Made by a program: the position numbers and the translations under genes. Below the pieces are notes generated by a model. The model was given only the letters and a program-made list of their open reading frames with translations. It ran no database searches and was not told the DNA's origin. From Nitrospirillum viridazoti (lineage in GTDB: Bacteria > Pseudomonadota > Alphaproteobacteria > Azospirillales > Azospirillaceae), in the NCBI RefSeq assembly GCF_007827975.1, contig NZ_VITT01000009.1: 64,000 nt of DNA; one strand, written 5' to 3'. Shown piece after piece: positions 24,717-35,300 of the stretch (position 1 is the stretch's first letter; each line of letters begins with the position of its first letter).

Positions 24717-24798
24717 ATGGCCCTTAACGACTTGAATGTCGCATGGTTCGGTCCACCGACAAGCTCCAGAAGCTTTCGGACAGCGGCGGTCTGTAAAT
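24717..24798 (+). pseudogene. P4-type tyrosine integrase, N-terminal remnant with frameshift
   Basis: The ATG opens MALNDLNV, and after a one-base shift the frame continues as RMVRSTDKLQKLSDSGGL before a stop. This matches the start of P4-type integrases (MALTD-K-R-AKPTDKPQKLSDGGGLYL; DUF4102 arm-binding domain). Everything downstream of the GGL box is lost or unrecognisable. It marks the former presence of an integrative element. Confidence 0.65.
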
Positions 24799-24895
24799 CA
24801 GTAAGATCAAATGACCCTGCTGATTTCTATAACATCAGACGGTTGCTGGGCCAATCGGCGCCCAAACCGCATGCCTATTTACACTGGTTAAGCCC

Positions 24896-24975
24896 CTGCT
24901 CTTTTACTTTCTTCCTGTCTTAGTACGTTGCCTCACCTTTCCCAACAGGCCCACTTCGATGCCGGTTCACACCTG
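24896..24975 (+). repeat. Dispersed repeat family, copy B
   Basis: Shares CCCCTGCTCTTTTA, CTTTCTTC, GTTGCCTCACCTTTCCCAA and AGGCCCACTTCGATGCCG with copy A (3395-3473) and copy C (28915-28990, opposite strand). Shorter than copy A because the palindrome part is absent. Confidence 0.55.
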
Positions 24976-25004
24976 GCGGAGAGGTCGACGGGGCTTCCTG
25001 GAAC

Positions 25005-25105
25005 AACGCCTGGGCGGGGTCTATCGCGACGACCTGGCCCTCCCGCTTGAGCTGGTGTCAGACCTTGCGTACGCCATGGACGGCCGGCCTACGCGCATAA
25101 GTATG
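25005..25105 (-). pseudogene. IS3-family transposase (OrfB) fragment
   Basis: On the minus strand this reads VHGVRKV-stop-HQLKREGQVVAID, which matches the YGVRKVWHQL-REG block in the HTH_21 region of IS3 OrfB proteins, with the tryptophan codon turned into TGA. It differs from the intact IS3 element at 1869-3117. No catalytic residues remain. Confidence 0.5.
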
Positions 25106-25135
25106 CCCAACCCCTAGATCTGAAGAGGTTGGGCA
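25104..25135 (-). terminator. Hairpin after the ThuA-domain gene
   Basis: A 9-base-pair stem (25104-25112 with 25127-25135) lies six bases after the stop of the minus-strand gene. A short mixed A/T tail follows; there is no clean T-run. Confidence 0.5.
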
Positions 25136-25140
25136 CCCAT

Positions 25141-26091
25141 TCAGTGGGTCGGAAAGTCCTTGGCCTCTTCCAGTACCGGCAGCGTGACGGCACCACTGGC
25201 GACCCATTCGGTTCCCCGGAGCATCAAAGTCTGCAAACCTGCGAAATGCAGTGAAACCTCGTCGTGCCCCAGCGTGATCGAGAAGACGCGCCCCTTGCCA
25301 TAGTCCGCCGTCCAGACCTGTGGATGGTCGGCGTCCATGCCCTTCATCGCCTTGAGCTTATCAGGAGTATAGGCTGCGACCGGATATTTCGGCCCGGCCA
25401 GCTCAGGGGCGTAGCTGGCCGAGGAATCGTGGGCCGTGGCCAACACGTGGATCTTCGCTTCGGGATCCATCTGCATGTTGGTGTACATGTCGTCGTTGTA
25501 CGTCCAGATATATTCCCGCATCCCCTGGGTGACGGGATTGGTGCGATCGACGATGTGGACCGGGAAGGCACCGGGCGGCGACCGGCGGCTGTCATGCGGA
25601 GTCATCACCGCCCCGATCAGCTTCCGATATTCTGGAATGTCTCGGCCCCAGGTGAACGACGAGTGATAGGCGACCAAGCCGCCGCCCTGGCGCACATAGT
25701 CATAGAGGGCTTTGAACGCTTGGTCGGACCAGATGTGCTGTGAGGCGTCTGCGTAATTCCACCGGCTTGAATAGTTCAGCAGCACGACATCGTAGGCCTT
25801 GAGCATTTCCAGCGTGCCATGGTCGAAGTCCTCCGTCACTCGGACATCGAAGCGGCCGGTGTCCTGCATCAGGGCGCGCAGCATGTTGTTCACGCCGGTC
25901 CAGTCATGCTCATAGCTGTTTTGACCGCTGATAATCAGCACCTTGAGGCGCTTTTCCGCCGGGTTTACCGGGATGGCCACGCGCTGCACGGTTTCAGGGG
26001 GCCGATAGTTGATCGTCACGATGACTTGCGCGCTGGCGGTCGTCGCCACCATCGTCAGCGCCGCGATCTTCAGACCCTTACCTACATTCAT
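25141..26091 (-). CDS. ThuA-domain (trehalose-utilisation-like) secreted protein
   Basis: 316 aa with a short signal peptide (LKIAALTMVATTASAQ). The rest is a ThuA-like fold related to class I glutamine amidotransferases: KVLIISGQNSYEHDWTGVN at the start, VVLLNYSSRWNYA, GGGLVAYHSSFTWGRDIPEYRKLIG, and a late VWTADYGKGRVFSITLGHD. Such proteins are found with sugar-degradation genes, often in the periplasm. The ATG at 26091 has an excellent GGGAGGAAAAAGC site. It is divergent from a TonB receptor and likely controlled with it. Confidence 0.88.
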   Translation of the reverse strand: MNVGKGLKIAALTMVATTASAQVIVTINYRPPETVQRVAIPVNPAEKRLKVLIISGQNSYEHDWTGVNNMLRALMQDTGRFDVRVTEDFDHGTLEMLKAYDVVLLNYSSRWNYADASQHIWSDQAFKALYDYVRQGGGLVAYHSSFTWGRDIPEYRKLIGAVMTPHDSRRSPPGAFPVHIVDRTNPVTQGMREYIWTYNDDMYTNMQMDPEAKIHVLATAHDSSASYAPELAGPKYPVAAYTPDKLKAMKGMDADHPQVWTADYGKGRVFSITLGHDEVSLHFAGLQTLMLRGTEWVASGAVTLPVLEEAKDFPTH

Positions 26092-26445
26092 GCTTTTTCC
26101 TCCCAGAAATGTTGATTGTCTCACCGTCAGGGTGCCTACGACGATTCCAAGCTGCCCGCCCGCCATGGGCTCGCAAATATAGAATTAACGTTCTTATTAT
26201 AATGTAGGGATATTGCAGGCGCCAGCCTGGTTTTAAATGGGCGAACCGTGTTTAACCTGCTGAACGGACACATTTTTGCGTGTCATAAGGGGCTAAGAGA
26301 CCTTAAATCGCTTTCCTGTCAAACAGGAATGCGGAAGCCATTGACAGAACGCTTCAGACTTTAGAAATTAGAATTCTAATTTTATTGTTCGGAAGGCGCA
26401 CTGCTGTCGGACCATCGCGCCAAAAAAAACAGGGAGGGATTACCT
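26092..26445. promoter_or_regulatory. Divergent promoter region with palindromic operator candidates
   Basis: This A+T-rich 354-base region separates the ThuA and TonB receptor genes. A perfect 18-base palindrome with centre AGAATTCT lies at 26365-26382. A related AGAATTAACGTTCT inverted repeat is found near 26180-26193 on the ThuA side. TTGACA at 26341-26346, followed by TAGAAA at 26362 or TAGAAT at 26369, may be the plus-strand promoter overlapping the palindrome. One regulator may bind both sites. Confidence 0.55.
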
Positions 26446-28788
26446 ATGTCGAAAATGTTCCTGAGAGGCATTTTTCTGATCGGCGCGTGTGGCTGCGCCC
26501 TGAACACGGCCGCCCGCGCACAGAGCGTGCCGACGGCCGACAGCGATATTCTTCAAGAAGTGATCGTCACCGCGCAGCACCGTGCGGAGAACGTGCAGGA
26601 TGTTCCGATTGCCATGTCCGTGGTTTCGGGTGAGGCGCTGGCACAGAAGGGCGTGACCGATTTTACGTCGATGCAGAAGCTGGCGCCGTCGCTCAACATC
26701 ACCAACGACACCAACAATACCCGCGTCAGCGTGCGCGGCATCGGTACGCTCAGTAATAACGAAGCCCAGGACCAGTCCATCGCCGTCAATATCGATGGCG
26801 AATACATCAACCGCCCCACCATTCTGAACGCCGCGATCTTCGACGTCGACCGCGTGGAGGTGTTGCGTGGCCCCCAGGGCACGCTCTATGGACGGAACAC
26901 CACGGGCGGCGCCGTGAACTTCATTACGCGCAAGCCCGGTGATACTTGGGGCGGGAACGCGGCGGTGACCTACGGCAACTACGACCAGGTCATTGTCGAG
27001 GGCGGCATCGACATCCCGCTGGGTACCGTGGGCGGTCTGCGCATCTCTGGCGTCCACCGCTCGCACGACGGCTATGACGAGCATACCAATACGCCATTCA
27101 GCCCGACCTCGGCGTATATCCCCAGCAGCGCCAACCGCAGCGACACCGACGACACCAACGCTGGCCGTGTCACGTTGGTCCTGAAGCCGGTGGAGGGCTT
27201 GACCGTCCAGGCGGCCGTGGAGCGCATCGTGCAGGACGTCATCCCGGCCTCCCAGGCCTGGGCCGACATGACCGGCGCGCAGAACAACCCCGGCACCAGC
27301 ACCACCACCTGTGGCAACGGCTGGGTATCGGCCGGCACTGCGGGCGGCAGTGTGGCCTGCATACCGCAGAACACCCATGCCCTGTCCGGCATCAATCGCC
27401 ATACCTATGATTCACCGCTGATGGGCGTGGGTTGGCTGCAACAGCATTCCACCGCGGCGCGCGGACAGATCGCCTATGATTTCGGGCCGGCCACGGTGAC
27501 CTACACCGGCGGCTACCGCACCACGTCAGACACCAACGTGCTGACCTTAGCACCTGCCTTCCTCTTCACGCACTACAACGAAACGGTGGAAACCCAGAGC
27601 CACGAGTTGCGTTTCAATGGCGTGTGGGACGGCGTGCTGTGGCAGGGCGGCGCCTTCTATTTCCGTGAGTTGCAAGCCACGAACGGCGGCCTCTACACAC
27701 CCTTCGTCGGCGACAAGGGCTCCTACGTGAACTACTTCCAGCACCCGACCGACAGCCGCAGTTGGTCCGGCTTCGGGCAGGTCGAGGTGCCGCTTTTCGA
27801 TGCGCTGACCGCCGTGGTCGGCGGCCGCTACACGTCGGATGTGCGTACGGCCACCTTCGCGAATTTCAATCCGTTCTACTATGTCTTCTCCGGCGGCACC
27901 GGCGCCTACAACACCGGCCCAACGGACCTGTCCGGCGTCGCCAGCTCGATCGGCGCCAGCCGGTTGCCGCTGCATTACGAAGGCAGCAAGTTCACCTGGC
28001 TGGCTGGCCTGAACTACAAGCTGGACGCCGACACACTGATCTACGGTAAGGTTTCGACTGGCTTCAAGGCCGGCGGCTTCGACGGGACGGGAAATTCGTT
28101 CCGGCCGGAGACCAACACGGCGTACGAGGGCGGCGTGAAGCTGACGCGCGGCGACAACAGCCAGTACACGCTGGACGTCGCCGGCTTCTATTACGACTAC
28201 AAGGACCTGCAGAACGACGTGCTGCTCAATCCCGCCGCCGGCGCACAGACCTTCAATGCCGGCAAGGCGACCATCTATGGCATCGAAGTGGAGGGCAAGG
28301 CGCGGCTGACCCGCGACGATACCATCTCGGCCTCGGTGAACTGGCTGCACGCAACATACGACAAATTCCTCGGCAGTGTCAGTTATTACAATGAATCAGG
28401 CACCGAGGCGCCGACCATCGACTTGTCCGGCAATCGCCTTCCCCAGGCACCCGAATGGGTGCTGACATTGGGCTACGACCACGTCTTCCATCTCGGCACT
28501 GCCGGCAGCCTTACGGCGTCGGCCTATACGCGATATAAGGGCGACTACTATCTCGATTTCTACAATTACAACGACTCCCATCAAGTCGGGCATACCGAGA
28601 CCGACCTGAGCGTGACTTACAAGCCTGAAAGCAAGGCCTACAGCGTTCAGCTGTATGTGCACAATCTGGAGGACTATCGGTCCCTCGCCTACGCCGGTAA
28701 CGTCGTCGTCCCCGGCCAAGCGAATATCTGGAACTGGCAGTTCGGCCCGCCGCGCACCTTCGGTGTCCGCGCATCGGCCGACTGGTAA
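26446..28788 (+). CDS. TonB-dependent outer membrane receptor
   Basis: 780 aa. Signal peptide (MFLRGIFLIGACGCALNTAARAQ, split here only by length) and TonB-box/plug start EVIVTAQHRAENVQDVPIAM. Plug motifs: VSVRGIGTLSNNEAQDQSIA, VEVLRGPQGTLYGRNTTGGA. Barrel marks: YGKVSTGFKAGGFDG and a C-terminal strand FGVRASADW. The ribosome site GGGAGGG is 8-9 bases before ATG. Paired with a divergent ThuA-domain protein, it likely imports a carbohydrate or related compound. A strong terminator follows. Confidence 0.93.
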   Translation: MSKMFLRGIFLIGACGCALNTAARAQSVPTADSDILQEVIVTAQHRAENVQDVPIAMSVVSGEALAQKGVTDFTSMQKLAPSLNITNDTNNTRVSVRGIGTLSNNEAQDQSIAVNIDGEYINRPTILNAAIFDVDRVEVLRGPQGTLYGRNTTGGAVNFITRKPGDTWGGNAAVTYGNYDQVIVEGGIDIPLGTVGGLRISGVHRSHDGYDEHTNTPFSPTSAYIPSSANRSDTDDTNAGRVTLVLKPVEGLTVQAAVERIVQDVIPASQAWADMTGAQNNPGTSTTTCGNGWVSAGTAGGSVACIPQNTHALSGINRHTYDSPLMGVGWLQQHSTAARGQIAYDFGPATVTYTGGYRTTSDTNVLTLAPAFLFTHYNETVETQSHELRFNGVWDGVLWQGGAFYFRELQATNGGLYTPFVGDKGSYVNYFQHPTDSRSWSGFGQVEVPLFDALTAVVGGRYTSDVRTATFANFNPFYYVFSGGTGAYNTGPTDLSGVASSIGASRLPLHYEGSKFTWLAGLNYKLDADTLIYGKVSTGFKAGGFDGTGNSFRPETNTAYEGGVKLTRGDNSQYTLDVAGFYYDYKDLQNDVLLNPAAGAQTFNAGKATIYGIEVEGKARLTRDDTISASVNWLHATYDKFLGSVSYYNESGTEAPTIDLSGNRLPQAPEWVLTLGYDHVFHLGTAGSLTASAYTRYKGDYYLDFYNYNDSHQVGHTETDLSVTYKPESKAYSVQLYVHNLEDYRSLAYAGNVVVPGQANIWNWQFGPPRTFGVRASADW

Positions 28789-28822
28789 GCAATCCCTCCC
28801 GTTGCTCCCGGTCCTCTTCTCA

Positions 28823-28862
28823 CCCGGCGCCGTCCTCCCTGCGGCGCCGGGCTTTCTTTTTT
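28823..28862 (+). terminator. Rho-independent terminator after the TonB receptor gene
   Basis: Perfect 10-base-pair stem (28823-28832 with 28842-28851), 9-base loop, then CTTTCTTTTTT. It stands 35 bases after the receptor stop codon. Confidence 0.85.
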
Positions 28863-28914
28863 GGCCGGGGCGCGTTGGCGGCAGCTGGTGAAACATGCCT
28901 GCGTCGCCGCCACT

Positions 28915-29045
28915 GTGAACCGACATCGAAGTGGACCTCTTGGGAGCAGCGAGGCAACATACTGAAAAATCTCAAGAAAGTTATAAAAGAGTAGAGCCCT
29001 GACCGGCGCTGGTCGGGGCTCCCTTTCGGCGCCGGTTCACACACC
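28915..29045 (-). repeat. Dispersed repeat family, copy C (inverted)
   Basis: The reverse complement aligns with copy A at 3285-3475, including GTGAACCGGCGCC-AAAGGGAGCC, a shortened CGACC-GCGCCGGTC hairpin and the CTTTCTTGAGAT-TTTCAGTATGTTGCCTCGC block. Copy A has an additional stretch of about 60-80 bases in the middle. Confidence 0.6.
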
Positions 29046-29059
29046 AGGCGATCTTTTCC

Positions 29060-29087
29060 CGGTGTCATCCAATCCGGCAGCAGCCCA
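29060..29087. repeat. Solo IS3 terminal repeat
   Basis: Matches the outer 28 bases of the IS3 element's inverted repeat (1869-1896 reverse-complemented; 3090-3117) with one mismatch. There is no transposase beside it. It may be the relic of a deleted element or part of the target context. Confidence 0.55.
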
Positions 29088-29090
29088 AGA

Positions 29091-29126
29091 AGAAAGCCCC
29101 GCCGGATCGCTCCAGCGGGGCTTTCT
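29091..29126. terminator. Bidirectional-type hairpin
   Basis: A perfect 12-base-pair stem (29091-29102 with 29115-29126) of the AAAGCCCCGC/GCGGGGCTTT kind, common in terminators. No gene ends directly at it; the surrounding bases 29127-29268 show no gene. Confidence 0.55.
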
Positions 29127-29268
29127 GTTGAACGCTCGACCTCATATGTGCGGCATTTGATCGTGACCTCTCAAATGCCCCTCTCAATCGCCGGGCGGGC
29201 GCATCCGCGCCCTTGGCTTCCTCGCTCCGCCCTGCGGTACTCGCTCCGGCGCCCGCAGTCGCGGGCTA

Positions 29269-29299
29269 CAGCGGCACGAGCCAACATCTCGTGCCGCTG
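29269..29299 (-). terminator. Hairpin directly after the giant autotransporter gene
   Basis: A perfect 12-base-pair stem (29269-29280 with 29288-29299) and 7-base loop begins three bases beyond the stop codon on the minus strand. There is no T-run. Confidence 0.55.
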
Positions 29300-29302
29300 G
29301 GA

Positions 29303-32300
29303 TTAGAAGCTCCAGCTGGCGCGCAGGACGCCGCCGTGGCTCTGGTAGTCGTGGCGGTACTCGCCGTTGTACTCCAGGCGCAGGCTGAAGGTTTCGCTCT
29401 GCTGCAGCGTGGCGCCCAGGTTAACGGCCAGGCCGTCGGTGTTGACCCGGCCGGTGGTGCTGGCGAAGGCAACGCCGGCCAGCACGCCCGTGGTCGGGAT
29501 GGGGCCGTCCTTGAAGTCGTGCACCCAGGCCACCCGCAGGTCCGGCGACAGCAGGCCCACGCCCGTGTTCCACTGCGTGTCCACCTTCAGCCCCAGCTCC
29601 TGGGTGACGGCATTGGTGCCGAGGACATCCACCTTCAGGTTGGCCGGACCCGCGTCGTGTTCCTGGTAGGCATGGTTCACCAGGCGCACGAAGCGCAGGC
29701 TGTACTGCGGTGTGAAGGTGAACGCCCCCTGCTGCGGCAGGTCGTAGCCCACCGTCACCTTGCCCAGGTACTGCTCGCCACCATAGTTGGCGTTGGCGCG
29801 GGCCCCCAGGAAGGCGATGTCGCGGCGCTGATCGAAGTGGTTGTAGCCCCAGCCCACCTGGCCCTCCACCGACAGCTTCTGGTCGGCGAAGTCCGGACGC
29901 CAGACGCTGTAGGCAGTCAGCTGGTAGCTGCCCACCCGCGTCAGGCTGCCCGCCATGACGCCCTGGCCCACCGACGCGCTGTTGATCCAGCTGAAGGCCA
30001 GGCCCGCCATGACCTCGTCGCTGGCGAACCAGTCGGCGCCCAGCACCAGGCCGCTGCTGCTGGCGCGGTAGCCCGCCGCCTCCGTCGTCGTGCCGCGCAG
30101 CACGCCGGCGCCCACGACCTCGCCCCAGATCACGCCCTCGCGACCGTTGGAGCCGGCGGCGGCCCCCTTCTCGCTGCCGTCCATCAGGCTGGCCACCGTC
30201 TCCTGGTGCTGGCTGATGGCCGTCGTCGTCGGCGTCACCGAGGTCGCCGTCAGCTGCGGCGTCAGCTGGCTGGGCGACAGCTGCGCCACCGCCACCTGCT
30301 TGGCCGCCGGCGACAGCGTCGCCAACGGCGCCAGCACCTGCTGCGTGAACGCCGCCAGCTGCGGGTTGGTGGTGATGCTGTTGCTGGCCAGTGCCGCGAT
30401 CTGGTCCAGGGCCGAGCCCGTCCCCACCGCCGCACCGCCCTGGGCGTTGCCCACCGCCGTGTAGTTGGTGGCCTTGCCCGCCACCTTCACCACCAGCTGC
30501 GTGGTGCTGCCCACCGTCACCAGGTCGCTGGTCACGGTGTAGCCCGTGGCCGTGAAGTCCACACCACTCAAGGTCAACCCATTGCCCGAGGCGATGGTGT
30601 AGGTGCCGGCCTGCAACGCCCCCGCCCCGCTGCCCACGCCCTGCAGCAGCACCGACCCGCCGGTGAAGGCCGCGGCACCACTCACCGCCAGGTTGCCGTA
30701 GCTGCTCTGCGACGTCACCCCGATGGCCAGCGTGCCCGCCGACTGGCTGTAGCTGCCGGTGATGTTGATGGCGTTGTTCACCAGCAGGGTGGCCCCGCTG
30801 TTGAACACCGTGTGGCTGCCGACGTTGATGTGGTCGTTCAGCAGCTGCACGCCGCCGGTGAAGCGCACGTTGCTGCCGGTGTTGCTGATCGTGCCGATGG
30901 CGCCGTTGAACCCGGTCAGGGTGCCCGGGGCCGTGGCGCTGCCGCCGTTGATGATCAGGTCGCCGGTCGACAGGTTGGTGATGTTGCCCGCCAGCGCCCC
31001 GCTGTTGGCCAGGGTGCCCAGCGTGCCGGTCGAGGCGATGTACAGCGCCGTCGGGCTGGCCACCGTGCCGGTGTTGTTGAGGGTATCCAGGCTGGCGCCG
31101 ATGTAGTCGTTGCCCGCCGCCGCTAGCAGGTTGCTGCCGCTGGTGACCGCGTTGGCCGACAGGCCGGTGAGGCCGCTGGTGACCGTGGCCCCGGCATAGT
31201 TGGAGCCGGTGCCGCCCTGGATCAGGGTGACGCTGTCGCCCGCCAGGTAGTTGCCCACCGCGCTGACGCCGGCGTTGACCACACCGCCCGCCACGGTAGC
31301 CGCCCCGCTAACGGTCAGGACATGACCGCCGGCGGCCAGCGTGCCACTGCTCTGGCCGAAGTTGCCCGTAACCGCCACGTCGGATGCCAGGGCGATGCTG
31401 GCACCGGCGTTACTGACCGTGTGGGTCGCCACGTTGATGGCGTCGCCCAGGCTGACCGCACCGGACGCGAACACCACGTTGGCGCCCGTGTTGGTGATGG
31501 TGCCGCCGGTGAAGCGGCCCACGGCCCCGTTGCCGCCGCCGTTGATCGTCAGATCGTGGGTGCTGGTGTTGACCACGTTGCCGCTGATCAGGCCGCTGTT
31601 GGCCAGGTTGCCCAGGGTGCCGGTGCTGGCGATGTACAGCGCCGTGGCCCCGCCGGCCGTGTTGGCCAGGGCCCCCGTGACGTTCAGCGTGGCCAGGCTG
31701 GCGCCGATGTAATCGTTGCCCGCGACCGCCAGCAGGTTGCCGCCGCTGGTGGCACCGTTGGCCGACAGACCGGTGACACCGCTGGTCACCACCGCCCCGG
31801 TGTAGGACGAGCCCGCCCCACCCTGGATCATGGTCACGCTGTCGCCCACGAAGTAGTTGCCCACGCCGGAGACGCCGGCGCTGACCGTGCCGCCGCTGAC
31901 CAGCGCCGGGCCGCTGACCGTCAGCACATGGCCGCCCACATTCAGGCTGCCCGCGCTCTGGGCATAGGTGCCGTTGACGCCAACGTCCGTGGTCAGCACG
32001 ATGGCCGCCCCGATGTTGCTGACCGTGTGCGTGCCGCCCACGTCGATCGCGTCGCCCAGGCTGACGTTGCCCGAGGCGAAGACGACGTTGGCGCCCGTGT
32101 TGCGGATGGTGCCGCCGGTGAACGCGCCCACCACGGTGCCGCTGCCGCCGGTGATGGTCAGGTCCCGCGCCGAAACGTTGGTGACGTTGCCGCTGACGAC
32201 ACCGCTGTTGGCCAGGGCGCCCAGGGTCCCGTTGCCGGCGATGTACAGCGCCGTGGCGCCGCCGGCCGTGTTGGCCAGGGTACCCGTGACGTTCAGCGTG

Positions 32301-35300
32301 GCCAGGCTGGCGCCGATGTAGTCGTTGCCCGCCACGGCCAGCAGGTTGCTGCCGCTGGCAGCACCCGTGGCGTCCAGGCCCGTCAGGCCGCTGACCACCG
32401 TGGCCCCGGTGTAGGTCGAGCCATTGCCGCCCCGGATCAGGGTGACGCTGTCGCCCACCAGGTAGTTGGCCGTCCCGCTCATCCCGGCATCCACCACCCC
32501 GCCCGTCACCTGGGCGGCACCACTGACGCTCAAGCTATGGCCGGCCACCGACAGCGTGCCCGCCGTCTGGCTGTAGTTGCCCGTCACCGCCACGTCGCTG
32601 GCCAGGGTCAGGCCGGCCCCGGTGTTGCTGACCGTGTGGCCCGTTACGTCGATGGCGTCGCCCAGGCTGACGGCACCCGACGCGAAGGTCAGGTTGCTCA
32701 GGCTGTTGCGGATGGTGCCGCCCGAGAAGCTGCCCACCGTGCCATTGGAACCACCCACGACCACCAGGTCATTGGCGCTGGCGTTGACCACGTTGCCGAT
32801 GATCGCACCGCTGTTGGCCAGGGTCCCCAGGCTGCCGGCGCTGGTGATCAGCACCGCCGTGGCGGCGTTGATCGTGCCGGTGTTGCTCAGGGTGCCCAGC
32901 GTGCCACTGACATAGTCGCTGAGCAGCGTCAGCAGCAGGTCGGTGGCGGCCCCGTTGGCGCCCATGCCCAGCGTGGCGCTGAAGCCCGTGGCCGCCGCGC
33001 TGAGGCCGCTGGTGGTCAAGGACCCGCCCACCTCGGCGATGGTGTAGCTCTGGCCGGCGATCAGGTTGCTGCCCGACAGCGCCGTCACCGCCACGGTGCC
33101 GCCGGTGAAGGCGGCGTTGCCGCTGACCAGCAGCTCACCCGCCGTGCCGCTGCCGATGCCCATGGCCAGCGTGCCCGCCGACTGGCTGTAGTTACCCGTC
33201 ACGCTGATGGCGTTGGTCAGCAGCACGTTGGCGCCGCTGTTCACCAGCGTGCCACTGCCGACGTTCACCTGGTCGTTCAGCACCAGGTTGCCGCCGGCCA
33301 GTTCCACATTCGCCAACGTGCTGGTGATCGTGCCGATGCCACCGGTACCAGTCAGCGTACCCACGGTGCCGCCGCTGCCGCCGGTGAACACCAGGACATT
33401 GGCGCTGGTGTTCACGATGCTGCCCGCGATGGTGCCGCTGTTGGCGATGGTGCCGATGCTGCCCTCGTTGTACAGGGCGACGACGCCGGCAATGGTGCCG
33501 CTGTTGGTAATGGTGCCGATGACGCCGGCGATGCTGTTATGCAGGCCCTGGCCAGAGACGGTGTCGGTGGCGCTGATGACGCCGCTGTTGTCGACGCTGG
33601 CGATGGTGCCGCTGTTGTACAGCCCGTAGGGCACGCTGCTGATGGTGCCCTGGTTGATCAGGGCGCCGATGCTGGCTCCGATGGTATTGTTGAGGCCGGC
33701 GGCGTTGACATCCTGCTGGTCCTTAAACAGGCCGGTGTTGACGACCGTGCCGATGGTGCCCTGGTTGAACAGGCCGACGATGCCGCTGGCCGTGCCGCTG
33801 TTGCTGACCAGGCCGATGGTGCCCTGGTTATTGATGCCGTAGCGCTCACCCTCCAGCAGGCCACTGTTGGACAGCGTGCCCAGGCTGCCCGTGCCGGCGA
33901 TGTAGGCCGCCGTGACCACCCCGCCGACGGTGCCGGTGTTGTTCAGGCTGGCGAGCGTGCCGCCGATGTAGTCGTTCACCGCCGCCAGCACCAGATCGAC
34001 GTTGGACCCGATGGTGGTGACGCCGGTGCCGATGGTCAGGCCGGTGATGCCGGAATAGATGCCCACACCGGTATAGCTGGACCCCGCGCCGCCCTGCACC
34101 AGGATGACGCCGGTTGACGACCCCACGATGTAGTTGGTGATGGAGCTGATATCGGCCGTGATGGTGCCGCCGCTGATGGCGGCCACGCCACTGACCTCCA
34201 CATGGTTGGTGCCCAGGGCCAGCGTGCCAGTGGCCTGGCTGTAGTTGCCGGTGATGGTGACGGTGCCGGCGAGCGTCAGGCTGGCCCCGCTGTTGACCAC
34301 CGTGTGGCTGCCGACGTTGACGATGGTGTCGCCCAGCACCTGCGCGCCGCCGGCGAACACCACGTTGCTAGCGGTGTTGCTGATGCTGCCACCCGTCAGG
34401 GCGCCACCACCGCCCGCGATGACCAGGTCACCAGTCGACAGGTTGGCGATGTTGCCGCTGATCGTGCCAACGTTGAGAACGGTGCCCAGCGCAGCGCTGG
34501 TGCCGTTGTACAGGGCGTAGGCACCGCCGGAGATCAGCCCCTGGTTCACCAGGGTGCCAACCACGCCGGTGTTGCGCAGGCCGGTGGCCGAGCCGCTGAT
34601 GCTACCGATGAGGGTGCCGAAGCCGATGTTGCCCAGCAGGGCGATGGTCCCGGTGTTGTTGACGCCGATGGAGCCGGAGACCAGACCGGCGTTCTGGAAG
34701 ACACTCAGGGTCCCGGCATTGTTCACGCCGGCGGTGGCACCGGTCATGGTGCCGGCATTGCCCAGGCCGAACAACGCGCCCTGGTTGTCGATCGCGGCCC
34801 CGGTGGTGCCGAGGATAGTGCCGTAGCTGGTCAGCGTGCCGATGCTGCCGGCGTTGGCCACACCCACCGCGCCCACCATGACGCCCAGGCTGCTGCCTAT
34901 CGTCCCCGGCGTGCCGTTGAGGATGCTGTTGATGCTGCCCAGGTTGTTGATGGCGGCATTGGCACCCAACAGGGTGCCGGTGTTGGTCAGGCTGCCCAGC
35001 GTGCCGGTCGCCGCCACGTACACGGCGTTGTTGGCGCTGATCGTGCCGCTGTTGCTGAGCGTTCCCAGCGTGCCGCCAACATAGTCGTTGATGCCGGCCA
35101 GGTAGAGGCTGTTGCCGCCCACCGAGCCCGTGACCTCCATCCCCGTCACGTCGCTGGTGTAGCTGAGCCCGGTGTAGCTGGAGCCGGTGCCGCCGGCCAC
35201 CAGGGCCACGGTGTCGGCCACGCCCGCCAGCATGTTGATGGTGCCCGGCACGCCCGTGGCGGCGATGGTGCCGCCAGTCAGAACCGCGGCGCCGGTAACG

